Shown: one piece after another, positions 21,020-30,664 of the stretch
Position numbering within the stretch: the stretch's first letter is position 1
How the letters are laid out: each line of letters opens with the position of its first letter
The notes under the pieces: generated by a model
What the model saw: the letters and a program-made list of their open reading frames with translations, nothing else
What the model was told of the DNA's origin: nothing
The model's database searches: none
Position numbers and translations under genes: made by a program
Assembly (NCBI GenBank): GCA_027924585.1
Contig: BSBM01000076.1
Span: 9,904,001-9,968,000 of the forward strand
Length of the DNA: 64,000 nt
Direction: 5' to 3'
Source of the DNA: Larix kaempferi
Taxonomy: Eukaryota; Streptophyta; Pinopsida; Pinales; Pinaceae

Positions 21020-23782
21020 TGTAACGCCCCGTTTTGACATCACTACCTGAACTACTATTACATGTTGTATTTGTTTGATTGTGAGACTTCGTCGGTTTGA
21101 CGACACTGTGGACATATGGTTCTATTATTTTTCCGATATATATATGTGTATGTGTGATGTTAGTATTATGATTGGTAGTCATGTTTAGATATGTATCATG
21201 TGTTAATTATATATGCAAGTTACTGAATGATGGGTACGTGGATACAGTTACAGTTATATGTTGAATACATGAATGTTATGCTAGGTGCATGGCGAATAAA
21301 TGAATTTATTGTTGTTATGTTATGATGAAATGTATGTGTACATGTTGAGGATTTATGCATGATATTCTAGACTGTATGTCAGAGACTAACTTATAGGTTA
21401 AAGGGCTACGTAATAGTTGGATCCTACGAGGTGGGAGAGCCTACGGGACATGGACTTCGAAAGATAAATGGTATGCGAGTGAAGCATTATTTACTTTCGC
21501 ATGATTATTATTATGATGTATGTTATGACATGGGTGGGGTAGGGTTTCAGGAAACACAACGGCCCAGATTGGTTATACGATGACAAACTGAGTACAGATG
21601 TAACGCAGTTATTATGCCGGGTAGACATAGTCCCTTATTCCATTAGGGGGGTGGAGGCTTTACCCACCGTTTATCCCCGAAACCCAGAGTCATGGGAGGG
21701 CGGTGCTACAATGCGCTCCCCAAGGTGTGTGATGATGACTTGTGGTTGCCTGTTGGGGAAGCTTGGTTGATGTAGTCGACACTTTCGCTTATGGGTTCTA
21801 GCTTGAGTCGGTCATGTCTTGACACTTCAAGGTAGTCCAGCAGAGGAAAGGATAGGATGTGGAAGTTAGTTCTGAACTAGATAGACAGAGTGGATAGATA
21901 GGTGTACCATGATGTTAGGAGGGAAGACTGGATTAACTGTGTATGCTGAGTACCTTACAGAGTCATGTATCGTAACTTTTTAACTGGTATTATTGTTCGT
22001 CGGTTAATTTTGTGTGATTAAGTGAATGATCCAACAGTCAAATTATGTTAAGAATGCATCAGTCAACAGTAACTTAATTGATTATGAATTATGTGTAGTA
22101 ACTGAGTAATGTATGAATTGTCGTAACTTAATAAGATGCAGTTAGGTAAAAGACTGTACCTTGCAAACTGTGTTAAGCATGTGTCAGTGAACAATAAGCT
22201 TCGTGATTATGATTGATGTTTTTGATTTATTACTGTTAGTGTACTTACGCGAGGTATGTAAGCAGTAGCTACGCTTACATAACTCGCCTACATATTTATA
22301 AATTGTGTCAAATATTGCTGAATAATAATGTTAATTATTGTCGATTAATAACTAATTATTGTTGATCAATGTTAATAATGTCGATTAAAGTTAATAGTGA
22401 TGATTAATGCTAATAATGTAGATTAATGTTGATTATTGTCGATTAAGGTTAATAATGTTGATTAATGATTGATTATTGTCCATTAATGATTAATTAGTGT
22501 TGATTAATAAACAAGTTACGGTTAACTTAAGTAGTAAATAATGCAATTGGTTAGTAATGTTTAATTGAATGTTAATGAGTTGATTAGTAAAAAACTAAAG
22601 GTTAAAATGATAAAAGGGATTGTAATGTTAGTAAGAATAATATTAAATTTGGAAGGGTAATACCAATTGAATATCAAACGATAATAATTAATTAATTGAA
22701 ATATAGGGAAAATGTTTAATTTATATATATTACTAATTTATTATAATTATGTCGTAGTTGTTTAGAACCATGGTGTAAGATTCTAAATAATACAATATGT
22801 CATTTTTAAACAAGTGTTGAATTATATGTGAGTTAATTAAATAATAATAAAAAAGATTTAGTAATTATAATTGTGAAACTTGAGTTACAAGTCCAAGACG
22901 GTAAATTATAATTTATTACGGTTGAAATGTATAATAATAAAATACATATGAACCAACCCATGCATTTATTACACAACAATTATTTATAATATTTAATGAT
23001 TAATTAGAGTCAAAGTTGAAGGCTCGAGGATTTACATGGGGGTTGAGGGATTTATGTTAGGGATATGGTATTAATGGTGGAGGAGAAGAGTCAGCAAAGG
23101 GGGAATAAGGTGGAGAAGAGGAGGAGAAGAAGGGATCTTTACCTTAGGATATTTTGGGGTGAAGTTTCCATAGCAGAGAGAATTTTACAAAGGAGTTCTT
23201 GTTGAGGGATTCATAGAGGGATCTAGCTGGTTGACTGGTACTCGGTTTGGGCTCGGGGGTCCAAAGGGTACCTTTGGAGCTAGGTGGTCGGCGAGACCTC
23301 GCTAGTTGGCAGGGTGGCATACTTGTTTTGGTTGGTTGAGTTTCATAAGGTTTGGGGAAAAGCTTTTGGTTGCAGGCTACTGCAGGACATACATCAAGCA
23401 GGGAACAAAAGTGAGCAGCAACAAAACTAAAGGGGAATCTACTAGCTAGTTTGAGGTATTTTTATATAGGTATAAAATTCAATTCTACCCTATAAATTTT
23501 ACTATTTCAGGTTATGATGTTAATGAAATTTATGTAAATTTATTGTAAATAGGAACATGTACATATATGACTATTGAACCTGCAAAATAGTAAATGTGAC
23601 AAACAGATAATTAGTAAATATATATTTGTTTCAAACTGTAAATGTTATGTTTTTTTTTACAGCCAAAATTTAAACAAAACTAGAAATGAAAACAGAAACA
23701 AAACAAAAATATGAAACATTGTGAAAACGAAGTAAACGTGGATTTATTGTTAAACTTTGTAATTTTTTACTTGCGTCTTACA
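21020..23782 (+). mobile_element. LTR-D, copy 2: 2.76-kb long terminal repeat
   Basis: It has the same borders as copy 1 (TGTAACGCCCCG...TACA) and the same internal order: 5' GC-richer part, hairpin at 22249-22287, AT-rich array at about 22310-22520, and purine-rich GGAGGAGAAGAAGG block near 23110. Both D copies are followed by a PBS, so neither is a 3' LTR. They are duplicates of one 5' LTR, not an LTR pair. Confidence 0.75.
22249..22287. repeat. Bipartite hairpin inside LTR-D, copy 2
   Basis: The stem is the same as at 11045-11083: GCGAG and TATGTAAGC pair with GCTTACATA and CTCGC. Confidence 0.75.
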
Positions 23783-23784
23783 TA

Positions 23785-23817
23785 TGGCATCAGAGCCATG
23801 GTTCCAAATATGGAACC
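23785..23817 (+). promoter_or_regulatory. LTR-D PBS and adjacent hairpin, copy 2
   Basis: TGGCATCAGAGCC is closer to the canonical TGGTATCAGAGCC than copy 1 is. The hairpin GGTTCCA-AATA-TGGAACC follows at 23800-23817. Confidence 0.65.
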
Positions 23818-23889
23818 AGAGAGATTACTACAACGAAAGGAGAACATGGTAAGATGAACTAATTAAAAAAAAAGGACTCATTTTTTACT

Positions 23890-25240
23890 TGGGATGCTTT
23901 ATTAAGCCAAATAGCTACTCTGTTGGAGACTGGCAGTGGTTGCTGAATTTTTTTTATAAAAGAATAAATCGTTGGTGCTAGCGTTGGTTATCTATTGGAG
24001 GAAGATTAATACTAGCCGAATTGGTATTGGAGAACCTATATGTTTATTGGTTGGCTCTGTGTAAGATTCTGAAATCTATTCTATCATGTTTTCGGAGGAA
24101 TATTTTCAATTTTCTTTGGTCTGGAAAGAGTGACAAGCAAAAGTTTCACCTGGTTTGTTGGGATTGTTTGGCACGTCTGAAATCCATGGGTGGTTGGGCA
24201 TTAAAGAAATCGTTTTATTTGCGAAGGCTTTATCTGTGAAAGGCCTTTGGAAACCTCTTTTTGTGGACAACTTATGGAGTAGGGTTTTGAAATCTAAATA
24301 TCTTAAGGGACTTTCCACTTCTCAATGGATTAGGTTACATGATAAGCATATTAAAGGCATTCCTAATATATAGAATTGTCTTGTGGGATCCTTCTCGGTT
24401 ATGGGAGAATGGTTGGCATGGTTTCTAGGCTGTGGTAGATCTATTTGTGTGGGGGAAGATCCAATTATTGGGGGTCCTGTCAATTTTTTGTTATCAAGTG
24501 CCTTAATGGCCTTTCCTAGGGAAAAGGGTTATTATGCATTGAACCGTATTGTTGTGGACATCGAGGTTAATAGGAGATCCCATGATTGGATTAAGGCCTC
24601 ACAACTTGGTCCTTATGGTACTATGGGTTAAGATTGGACCTCATATTGTTGGGATTCAACATGGAAACATCCAGTTATCCAAGCTAGAGGATTCTTTAAA
24701 ATGGTCCTGGAACAACCAGGGAGGTGATATAAGTGCAAAATTGGCATATCAATCTTTAATATATGAGGCCTTGGTGGAGGACAAGTGGTGGTTCCGCAAG
24801 AGCTAGAAATGGAGAGTTCCACTAAAGATTAAACTTTTCATTTGTCTCTCATTAGAAGATCGCATCTCAACATGGGATAACTTACTTAAAGTGGAGGCGT
24901 TTAGTCCCAATATATGTTAATTGTGTTGTTCTGAAGCGGTTTCAGTGATACAGTTGCTTGTTTCAAGCCCTTTTATAAAGCAGGTTTGGTCACATGTCTT
25001 ACGGGATTGCAACATAGTTGTGACCTGGGAAGGATTTTCTCTATCTTCTTGTCTATTAAATTGGTTTAAGCTTGCCCCATTATGCATTGAACTCCCTTGT
25101 TATATATGCTGGGAAATGTGGAAGGAAAGAAACCATTTAATTTTTGAAGGCTTAAAGTTCAGTGCCGCGGTTATATGTAGTAAAGGGATGTTGCGTTCAA
25201 GGAATTTTTCAAAGTTGTGGACTTGTCATGAACCAAGACT
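23890..25240 (+). pseudogene. LINE-A RT thumb and zf-RVT region, copy 3
   Basis: The thumb reads GGRLILAELVLENLYVYW near 23997-24050 and MGGWALKK near 24187. The segment 24545-25090 holds the zf-RVT domain in broken frames (VPLKIKLF-like near 24818, then LC-containing and HLF-type remnants near 24915-24990), and WKERNHLIFEG follows near 25120. Stops occur throughout. This copy is needed to reconstruct the domain order because copy 2 lost this part. Confidence 0.7.
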
Positions 25241-25264
25241 GCACATGTCCATAGTGCTCCCTCT

Positions 25265-25660
25265 ATGGATGTGGACAGATGCGGAGGTTTTTTTTACGAA
25301 GCCTCACAAGAGGTTGTTCGTAAATGTGGAGCAAGAGCCATTTTGTGGATTGAAAGAGCTAAGCATTACAAGATTTGGATGCATCGTGGAGAGGGTTCTA
25401 ACACAAGGGGTGAGCTATTAGCATTATGGATGCTTTCTTATTTTGCTAGGAATCTCCTTATTGATAATATTCAGATTGTTGGGGATTCTAGAGTAATTAT
25501 ATTATGGGAATCTAAGAAATGCTTGATTTGGGTTCGCCATCTCGCTTCATGGATGGCTAGCACAAAAACATTGATGGATGAATTTATGGATATCTCCTTG
25601 ATCCACATATATAGGGATTTTAGTGAGGAAGCGGACAAGCTCTTGAGCATGCACTTATAG
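25265..25660 (+). pseudogene. LINE-A RNase H domain, copy 3
   Basis: One open frame of 131 codons runs from about 25265. It reads a type I RNase H core with GEGSNTRGELLALWML near 25387-25435 (Glu), IVGDSRVII near 25475 (Asp) and FSEEADKLLS near 25618. The first Asp lies in a degraded WTDAEV stretch near 25275 that is read in the neighbouring frame. It is the best-preserved RNase H of the three array copies, but without an intact RT upstream it is not functional. Confidence 0.75.
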
Positions 25661-26333
25661 CACATAATGGTTTCATTTTTAGTGAGATGTGGGATAATTG
25701 TCAGTTTATTTCAGAGGACAGATTGGAGATCTTTTGCTCATAATTTATTTTTGTTTTCCATTTATATATATATGGATTACTAGTGGCCTTAATTTTTTAG
25801 CATGTTTATGATCAAATGGATAGCTGCCTTTGGTCATGAGATTTATCAATTATCTCATTGATGTTGGTTTTGTGACATCCAGACTGGAGTTCTTCTTGTG
25901 GGTTCGATCTTGGGTAGGGTAGCCGGATTATTTTAGAGGATGATTGGAGTCTTTGTTGCCTCTATTTTTATCATATCACATCATCTTTGAAACTGATTAC
26001 ACTATATTTGTTTGTCTGCAACATTTATAGTAGTATAGTTTTACAGGATACAATGATTGTTATAAATGCATTGTATCTTTTTGTCTTCAAACATTTGATA
26101 TATGGGGACTGGTTGCTAAGTTTCTCCATGCGATGATATGCATGGATGGATTTGTTTTCTTAATGGGTCGATGACACTTTGGGTTTATGGATTTTACGGG
26201 TACTGTTGTACTATGTATCTGGGATTTATTGGATTGGTTATGTTGTCTGGTTATCTATGTTTTTACTTGGTCTAGAAACTATTGTATTTACATATACTAT
26301 TTAATGCTATAGGTTTTTCTTTGTGAAAAAAAA

Positions 26334-26349
26334 GGTTATTGCAAAGAGG
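26334..26349 (+). repeat. Right TSD of LINE-A (copy 3)
   Basis: GGTTATTGCAAAGAGG follows the A-run, identical to 18528-18543. Confidence 0.7.
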
Positions 26350-26635
26350 AAAGTTGTTTGTGGAAGGAACTTATTTTTTTCTTTTAAAGTTTTTTAAATT
26401 GTTAAATATTTTATGGATAATAAAGTTAGGCAATATGTTTTTTCTTTAATAATTTAAATACAAATTTATGTTAGTTAATATATATATGTTTATTTTAAAA
26501 TGTGTGAATTGTAATATTTATTAATATAGTTTGGGGGAAAGGGTTTCAGCAGCGTGGAAGTGGGGGAAGGATTTTCGGACTTAGGACTTCTTCATAATTG
26601 TAGGTTTCTTTAAAACCATAGCTTTCTTTTCCAAG

Positions 26636-26851
26636 ATGGAAGGAGATGGTCGCTACCTTCCTCTGGCAGACTATTTTGATGACCATTTGTTAGTGGAACA
26701 TATTTTCACATCACTACCTAGTGTTGTGACATTAGTTTATTTGATAGTGAACAGCCTGGCGGCCGAGGCCACTATCACAAAAGCATCTCATAACATTGGT
26801 GGAGACACAAGTGGAAGCCACTTAGGATCATTTGCACGAGGCTCTAGATAG
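26636..26851 (+). pseudogene. LINE-C ORF1 N-terminal fragment, copy 3
   Basis: The first 71 codons of LINE-C ORF1 (MEGDGRYLPLADYFDDHLL...) end at the same early stop as copies 1 and 2. Three bases later similarity to LINE-C ceases and unrelated sequence begins. The repeated early stop means the premature termination predates the array. Confidence 0.75.
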
Positions 26852-26904
26852 GAGATTTCTGCAGGCGCCTTCGCTGTCAGACATAAATTGAACACTACGT
26901 TTCC

Positions 26905-27456
26905 CAAAATAAAAAAAAGTTGATCGGCTAGAAAAGAGAACATCCAGATTTTCCAAATTATTTACCGAACAAATCATATGCAGAGCTCAATCTTGGTATA
27001 GCTCTTTTGGATAGTTGCAGAAAGGCATCCAGAACAATACAAGCAGAATTTCCGAAATCTATCACAAAGTGTGAAGAAATGTACAAGAATATTTTTCAAC
27101 TGCATGAGAGATGCCATATACCAATTGCCCAGGATATGTACGAGTTACCCATCCAGGACCAACGCATAGCATAATTGAAAAGTTGCCTAAAGGAAGAGTT
27201 GGAGTACATAATGAAGATGGATGTACTGAATGAAGAAGACCTCCAACAACACATAGGACAAGCATCTATAAATGCTTATGTTTTGGAAGAAAATTATAGA
27301 ATGACTCATAGGGGACTAATAAATGTGGGAAAAGAGTTATCCACTCATGATATTTCTTTAAATTTATTAGAACCCTTACAATGTAATATAATATTTCAAG
27401 AAACGGACTTGTGGGACAATTATATTTCCAGTTTGGAGGTCCCACCAGAAATTTAA
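26905..27456 (+). pseudogene. Unidentified decayed ORF (about 185 codons, one stop)
   Basis: One frame stays open from about 26905 to 27456 apart from a single TAA near 27171. The product would be charged and Leu/Glu-rich, with sequences such as KCEEMYKNIFQLHERCHIP, ELEYIMKMDVLNEEDLQQHI and NLLEPLQ. I do not recognise the family. The position just upstream of a TATA box and a tRNA-Met-type PBS would fit the last ORF of a plant pararetrovirus-like or LTR element, but that is inference only. It is not part of the LINE/LTR-D array. Confidence 0.4.
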
Positions 27457-27573
27457 TTTAATTTGTAATTAATTGTCTATTTTTTGATGTGCAAACACAA
27501 AAGACAAATTGTGGAAACCCAAAGGTCAGGGGTAGGTGAAGTGAGTAGTTATGTAAAGACAAATTCTCTTGTA

Positions 27574-27590
27574 GTATAAATAGAGGGGTA
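27574..27590 (+). promoter_or_regulatory. TATA-box promoter candidate
   Basis: AGTATAAATAGAGG is a strong plant TATA consensus about 120 bp after the ORF that ends at 27456. A PBS-like site lies about 265 bp downstream. No transcript evidence is available. Confidence 0.45.
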
Positions 27591-27841
27591 AGGGTACTAG
27601 AGAAAAGAATTTTGCTGGTGAAATAGAGACTGGATACATTTTGTAAGAGAGTTATTTTTCTGCTTATGAGAAGGACCTATTTGCTAGGAAAAGCTTGCAA
27701 AGATTTTTTGCGTGGAATGTTGTAACTAATAGATCAGAATTATTTCTTCTTTTTTTCATGCTCATGCTATGAGATCTTTCTAACTTTGTTGAATTATATC
27801 AATGGTGATGAATGATTTTACTTATCTAGAAAAATGTCTAT

Positions 27842-27856
27842 GTGATATCAGAGTAA
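27842..27856 (+). promoter_or_regulatory. tRNA-Met-like primer-binding site candidate
   Basis: TGATATCAGAGTAA resembles the plant retroelement PBS TGGTATCAGAGC with two changes. Sequence after it shows no readable gag. Confidence 0.4.
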
Positions 27857-28132
27857 TAAATTGATTTAATTGTAATCAAAGCTATCTTTGTAATTTTCTA
27901 CTATGGGTGTGCCTACTTTATCCCAATAGCTATCTGTTAGATTTGTATAAGCATTCTCAGATTATTACTCTTATTAAACTCGCTCCTTGCAAGGATAGAT
28001 TAGTTAGTTTAGGGTAGGATTAGATAATTGAGTAGGCAGAAGTGGTAAGACAGGAGGTAAGAACCTATGCATCACTTGTGAGGATTCTGCCTGTCAATTA
28101 TAAGTTAAATGCATTAGTTAGATTATAAGCAC

Positions 28133-29381
28133 TTGCATAATCATACTTTAAACATAAAATATAAAGGGTGGGTCGGGCCGCAACCGGTACATAAATTAAA
28201 CAAACTGACCTACGGTAGTCGGACTGTTAACCGGACGGATTCCCCATACCAAACAGTGAATGATCTAATTGGGACTATTCATTGGGGAGAATCCCTACTA
28301 TCGATGCAAGGATTTTTCGAGCATAAACATATCAAAATGGGAGATAATTCAAAGATCTCTACTGAAGGGAAGGGAACAATACAACTGGAGCATGGAAAGT
28401 TTAAAATGTTATGTATGTGCCTTCTTTGACAACAAACTTGTTATCTGTTTATAAGTGACACACACAAGTTCACCGAATAAAGTTATTTTTGGACCTGACA
28501 CAGTTGAGATTGCAAAGATATCATCTAGGAAGCTAATAACGAAAGGGGTTGCAAACCATGCCTCAAGATCATATGAATTCTCCCACTTTTTGTCGTACTC
28601 TCTGCCTACTCCATTTGCATTTGATGAAGATCATAATGATGTCTCTTCTAATGATCCAGTTTCATACTCCGAAGATGAGGACCAAAATATTAATGTTGAG
28701 TATGAAGTTCAAGCAGATCTAGATCCAGCACCTGCTCCCAATCCATGGCCAAGGCCAATATGGGCTCACAAAGTCCTTGAAGCTAATGGGAACATAGCTA
28801 TGGATACATATGACCATAGAAGAACCAAAACTCAGTATTGAGATGCAAGCCTTGCACTATGTCATACAGATCCACTTCTCTCAAAGAGGTGCTACATGAT
28901 GGGGGTCTGATCCAAAATATTTCAAAGAGACTTGCCATGATGGATCTACAACCAAGTACAAAGCTTGGTTGGTTGACAAAGGGTACTCAAAGGTTCATGA
29001 TTTGGACTACAATGAGCCATTCGCTCCAGTAGCAAAGATGGTTTCTAAAAGACTTGCTTTGGAAAATATATCGTTGACGTAGTGGGAGGTACATCAGAGG
29101 AGCAAATACATATCCAAATCCAAATCCGACTCTTACATTACTATCATACATAGGATCATATTTATTACATTTTTACAAAGTCTTTCACTCAAAAGAGATT
29201 TTACTTCTCTACTTGGTGTGAAAGATGTTTTAGCTCCCTGCTGTCCTATTTTTGAGGGGGTGTTTTCCCCATTTCCTTGTTTCATGGACAGTTATTGTTT
29301 TTATCATTTATTTGATTGTCTGGGTGACCTTTGGTCTCAGTAACCAGGGCCCAAGATGTCCAAGTTTGGATTAAGGGGAGG
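28133..29381 (+). mobile_element. Copia element H: internally deleted 3' part
   Basis: Ty1/copia pol remnants run up to a polypurine tract (TTAAGGGGAGG, 29371-29381) and an LTR beginning at 29382. Gag, most of the integrase and most of the RT are absent. No 5' LTR was found upstream. H lies inside the first LTR of element E, whose sequence resumes at 30036. Confidence 0.75.
28269..29085 (+). pseudogene. Copia H pol remnant: protease tail and RT start
   Basis: Three blocks are visible. The segment after the protease active site (KMGDNSKISTEGKGTIQLEHGKFK) lies near 28335-28405 and passes, after a shift, into LTTNLLSV. A 128-codon open frame follows at 28455-28841 with an acidic stretch typical of the region between integrase and RT. 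The N-terminal RVT_2 signature (KAWLVDKGYSKVHDLDYNEPFAPVAK) spans about 28955-29037. The integrase between the first two blocks and the RT core after the third are missing. The copia assignment is firm; the copy is dead. Confidence 0.8.
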
Positions 29382-30035
29382 TGTTAGGATAATCAATACT
29401 CCATCATTGTCCTACTTAGCATTATTTTATTTTTCCTACTAGTTGATGATGTCATTTTCCCCCTAGTGGTGTGCATATGTCATCTAGGACCCATTAGCCA
29501 CCTAATGTGCCCTGCATGCATGATTTTAGGCCCACCAGATTCATTTCCCTACATTTTAGGATCCAACTATGCGTTCTAGTTGAATCCACCTGAGTTCCTG
29601 AACACTACTGGGGGTTTTAGCTCCGATACCAGTGATTGTGATATAATGCACCCTTTTTCACCTACTTTGCATGCAGAACTCACTAATGCGCCCTCCTTGG
29701 TCAGTTAACTGAATATGTCTTCAATTAACTAATTTTTGGTTCAGTTGAGTTGAGTTTGGGACTTCCTGAGCACTCCAGTGGTGACAATTCCTATGCTACA
29801 CAGACTAAGACTCAAATTCTCCTAGGATATTCGAATTCTCTATATTGAAACATTTTTGTGGAATATACTGATTACTAGATACCGTTAAACATTTCAGCTT
29901 CCATCTGAGTTCCAATTTCTGATTAATTTTATTGCTCTTTTCACTGCAGTTTTCACTGTAATTCACCTTTTCTGCTCATTCTTTCACTGTGAGGTATTCT
30001 TAGCTCTATGATCTGCTGTGACTTAGAATTTCACA
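29382..30035 (+). mobile_element. Copia H 3' LTR
   Basis: It starts with TGTTAGGATAATC after a polypurine tract and ends in TTTCACA at 30035. E-family LTR sequence (TTCCTCGGTGATTGAGG) resumes at 30036, which fixes the right border by comparison with 41035 and 45738. Confidence 0.7.
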
Positions 30036-30622
30036 TTCCTCGGTGATTGAGGAAGAAATCTGATGATCAGGGATCAGATCAGATGAGATCTAACTGAGGG
30101 CGACTTTCTAGTGTTGGAAAAGGGGTACACTTTTCCATGGAGAGAGGGGCGCATTATTCATATCTAGACTGCAGGCCTTCATCTTTGACAAAGAAGATCA
30201 GGGTTGTGGAGTGAGAGAGATAGTACAGGAAGAGATTGACATGCAAAGAGATCGATATACGAACATACTGCCATGGCACGTTTCCCAAGTGCATGCATCA
30301 GCGTCTGCTTGCAGATCTAGGGTTTTTATACACGTCCAGTTCGATTGAATTATTCTAAACTTTTTTATATACATATCTTCTTCTTACTTTGATCTGGGCT
30401 CGAGATAGAAGAAGGCCCCCACCGGATCTAGTTTTCTCCATTGGGGTTTCCAGGTAATATTGTGAGTTCATATATGTGATTGTTATTTTTATTGGTTGTG
30501 TTAAGAGATCTGCCAGTACCTTTTGTTATAAGTCTTTATGTTTAATTTCGCTTATAGAGACTCAAGGTCATTGAGATATCAGGGTTTCCATAAAGAGTAA
30601 TGACCTCTGGATAATATTAACA
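30036..30622 (+). mobile_element. Element E: first LTR, left end removed by H
   Basis: It is similar to the 3' parts of the LTRs at 40717-41934 and 45528-46335 and ends in ATTAACA. A decayed PBS (TGGTCACAAAGCCCTGG) follows at 30623; the middle LTR has TGGTATCAGATCCCTGG at that place. The 28-bp-repeat insertion found in the middle LTR is absent here. Confidence 0.8.
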
Positions 30623-30664
30623 TGGTCACAAAGCCCTGGTAAGGGTCAATAGGGGCAATCTGAC

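Larger units (their letters stand above)
14118..23885 (+). repeat. Array copy 2: LINE-A, LINE-C, LTR-D, complete order
   Basis: This is the only copy with all parts. It aligns with copy 1 at 5046-7600 and 7602-12689, and its right half aligns with copy 3 (16636 matches 23886). Its right edge is a sharp join: GGACTCATTT from inside element D runs straight into TACTTGGGATGC from the LINE-A RT. Confidence 0.85.
23886..26333 (+). mobile_element. LINE-A 3' half, copy 3
   Basis: RT thumb, zf-RVT, RNase H, 3' untranslated part and A-run (26326-26333). It keeps the 548-bp segment (about 24545-25092) missing from copy 2. Two copies of TTATGCATTGAAC (24532-24544 and 25080-25092) mark the ends of that segment. 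Confidence 0.8.
23886..26854 (+). repeat. Array copy 3: LINE-A 3' half and LINE-C start
   Basis: It begins inside the LINE-A RT at TACTTGGGATGC (equivalent to 16636), contains the full LINE-A 3' part including sequence lost from copy 2, the right TSD (26334-26349), the flank, and the first 71 codons of LINE-C ORF1. Similarity stops after GCTCTAGATAGGAG at 26854. Confidence 0.85.

Noticed and set aside
9817-23782. The two LTR-D copies as the 5' and 3' LTRs of one 14-kb element
   Set aside because: Each copy is followed by a PBS and preceded by the same LINE-C sequence, so both are the same 5' LTR duplicated with its surroundings.
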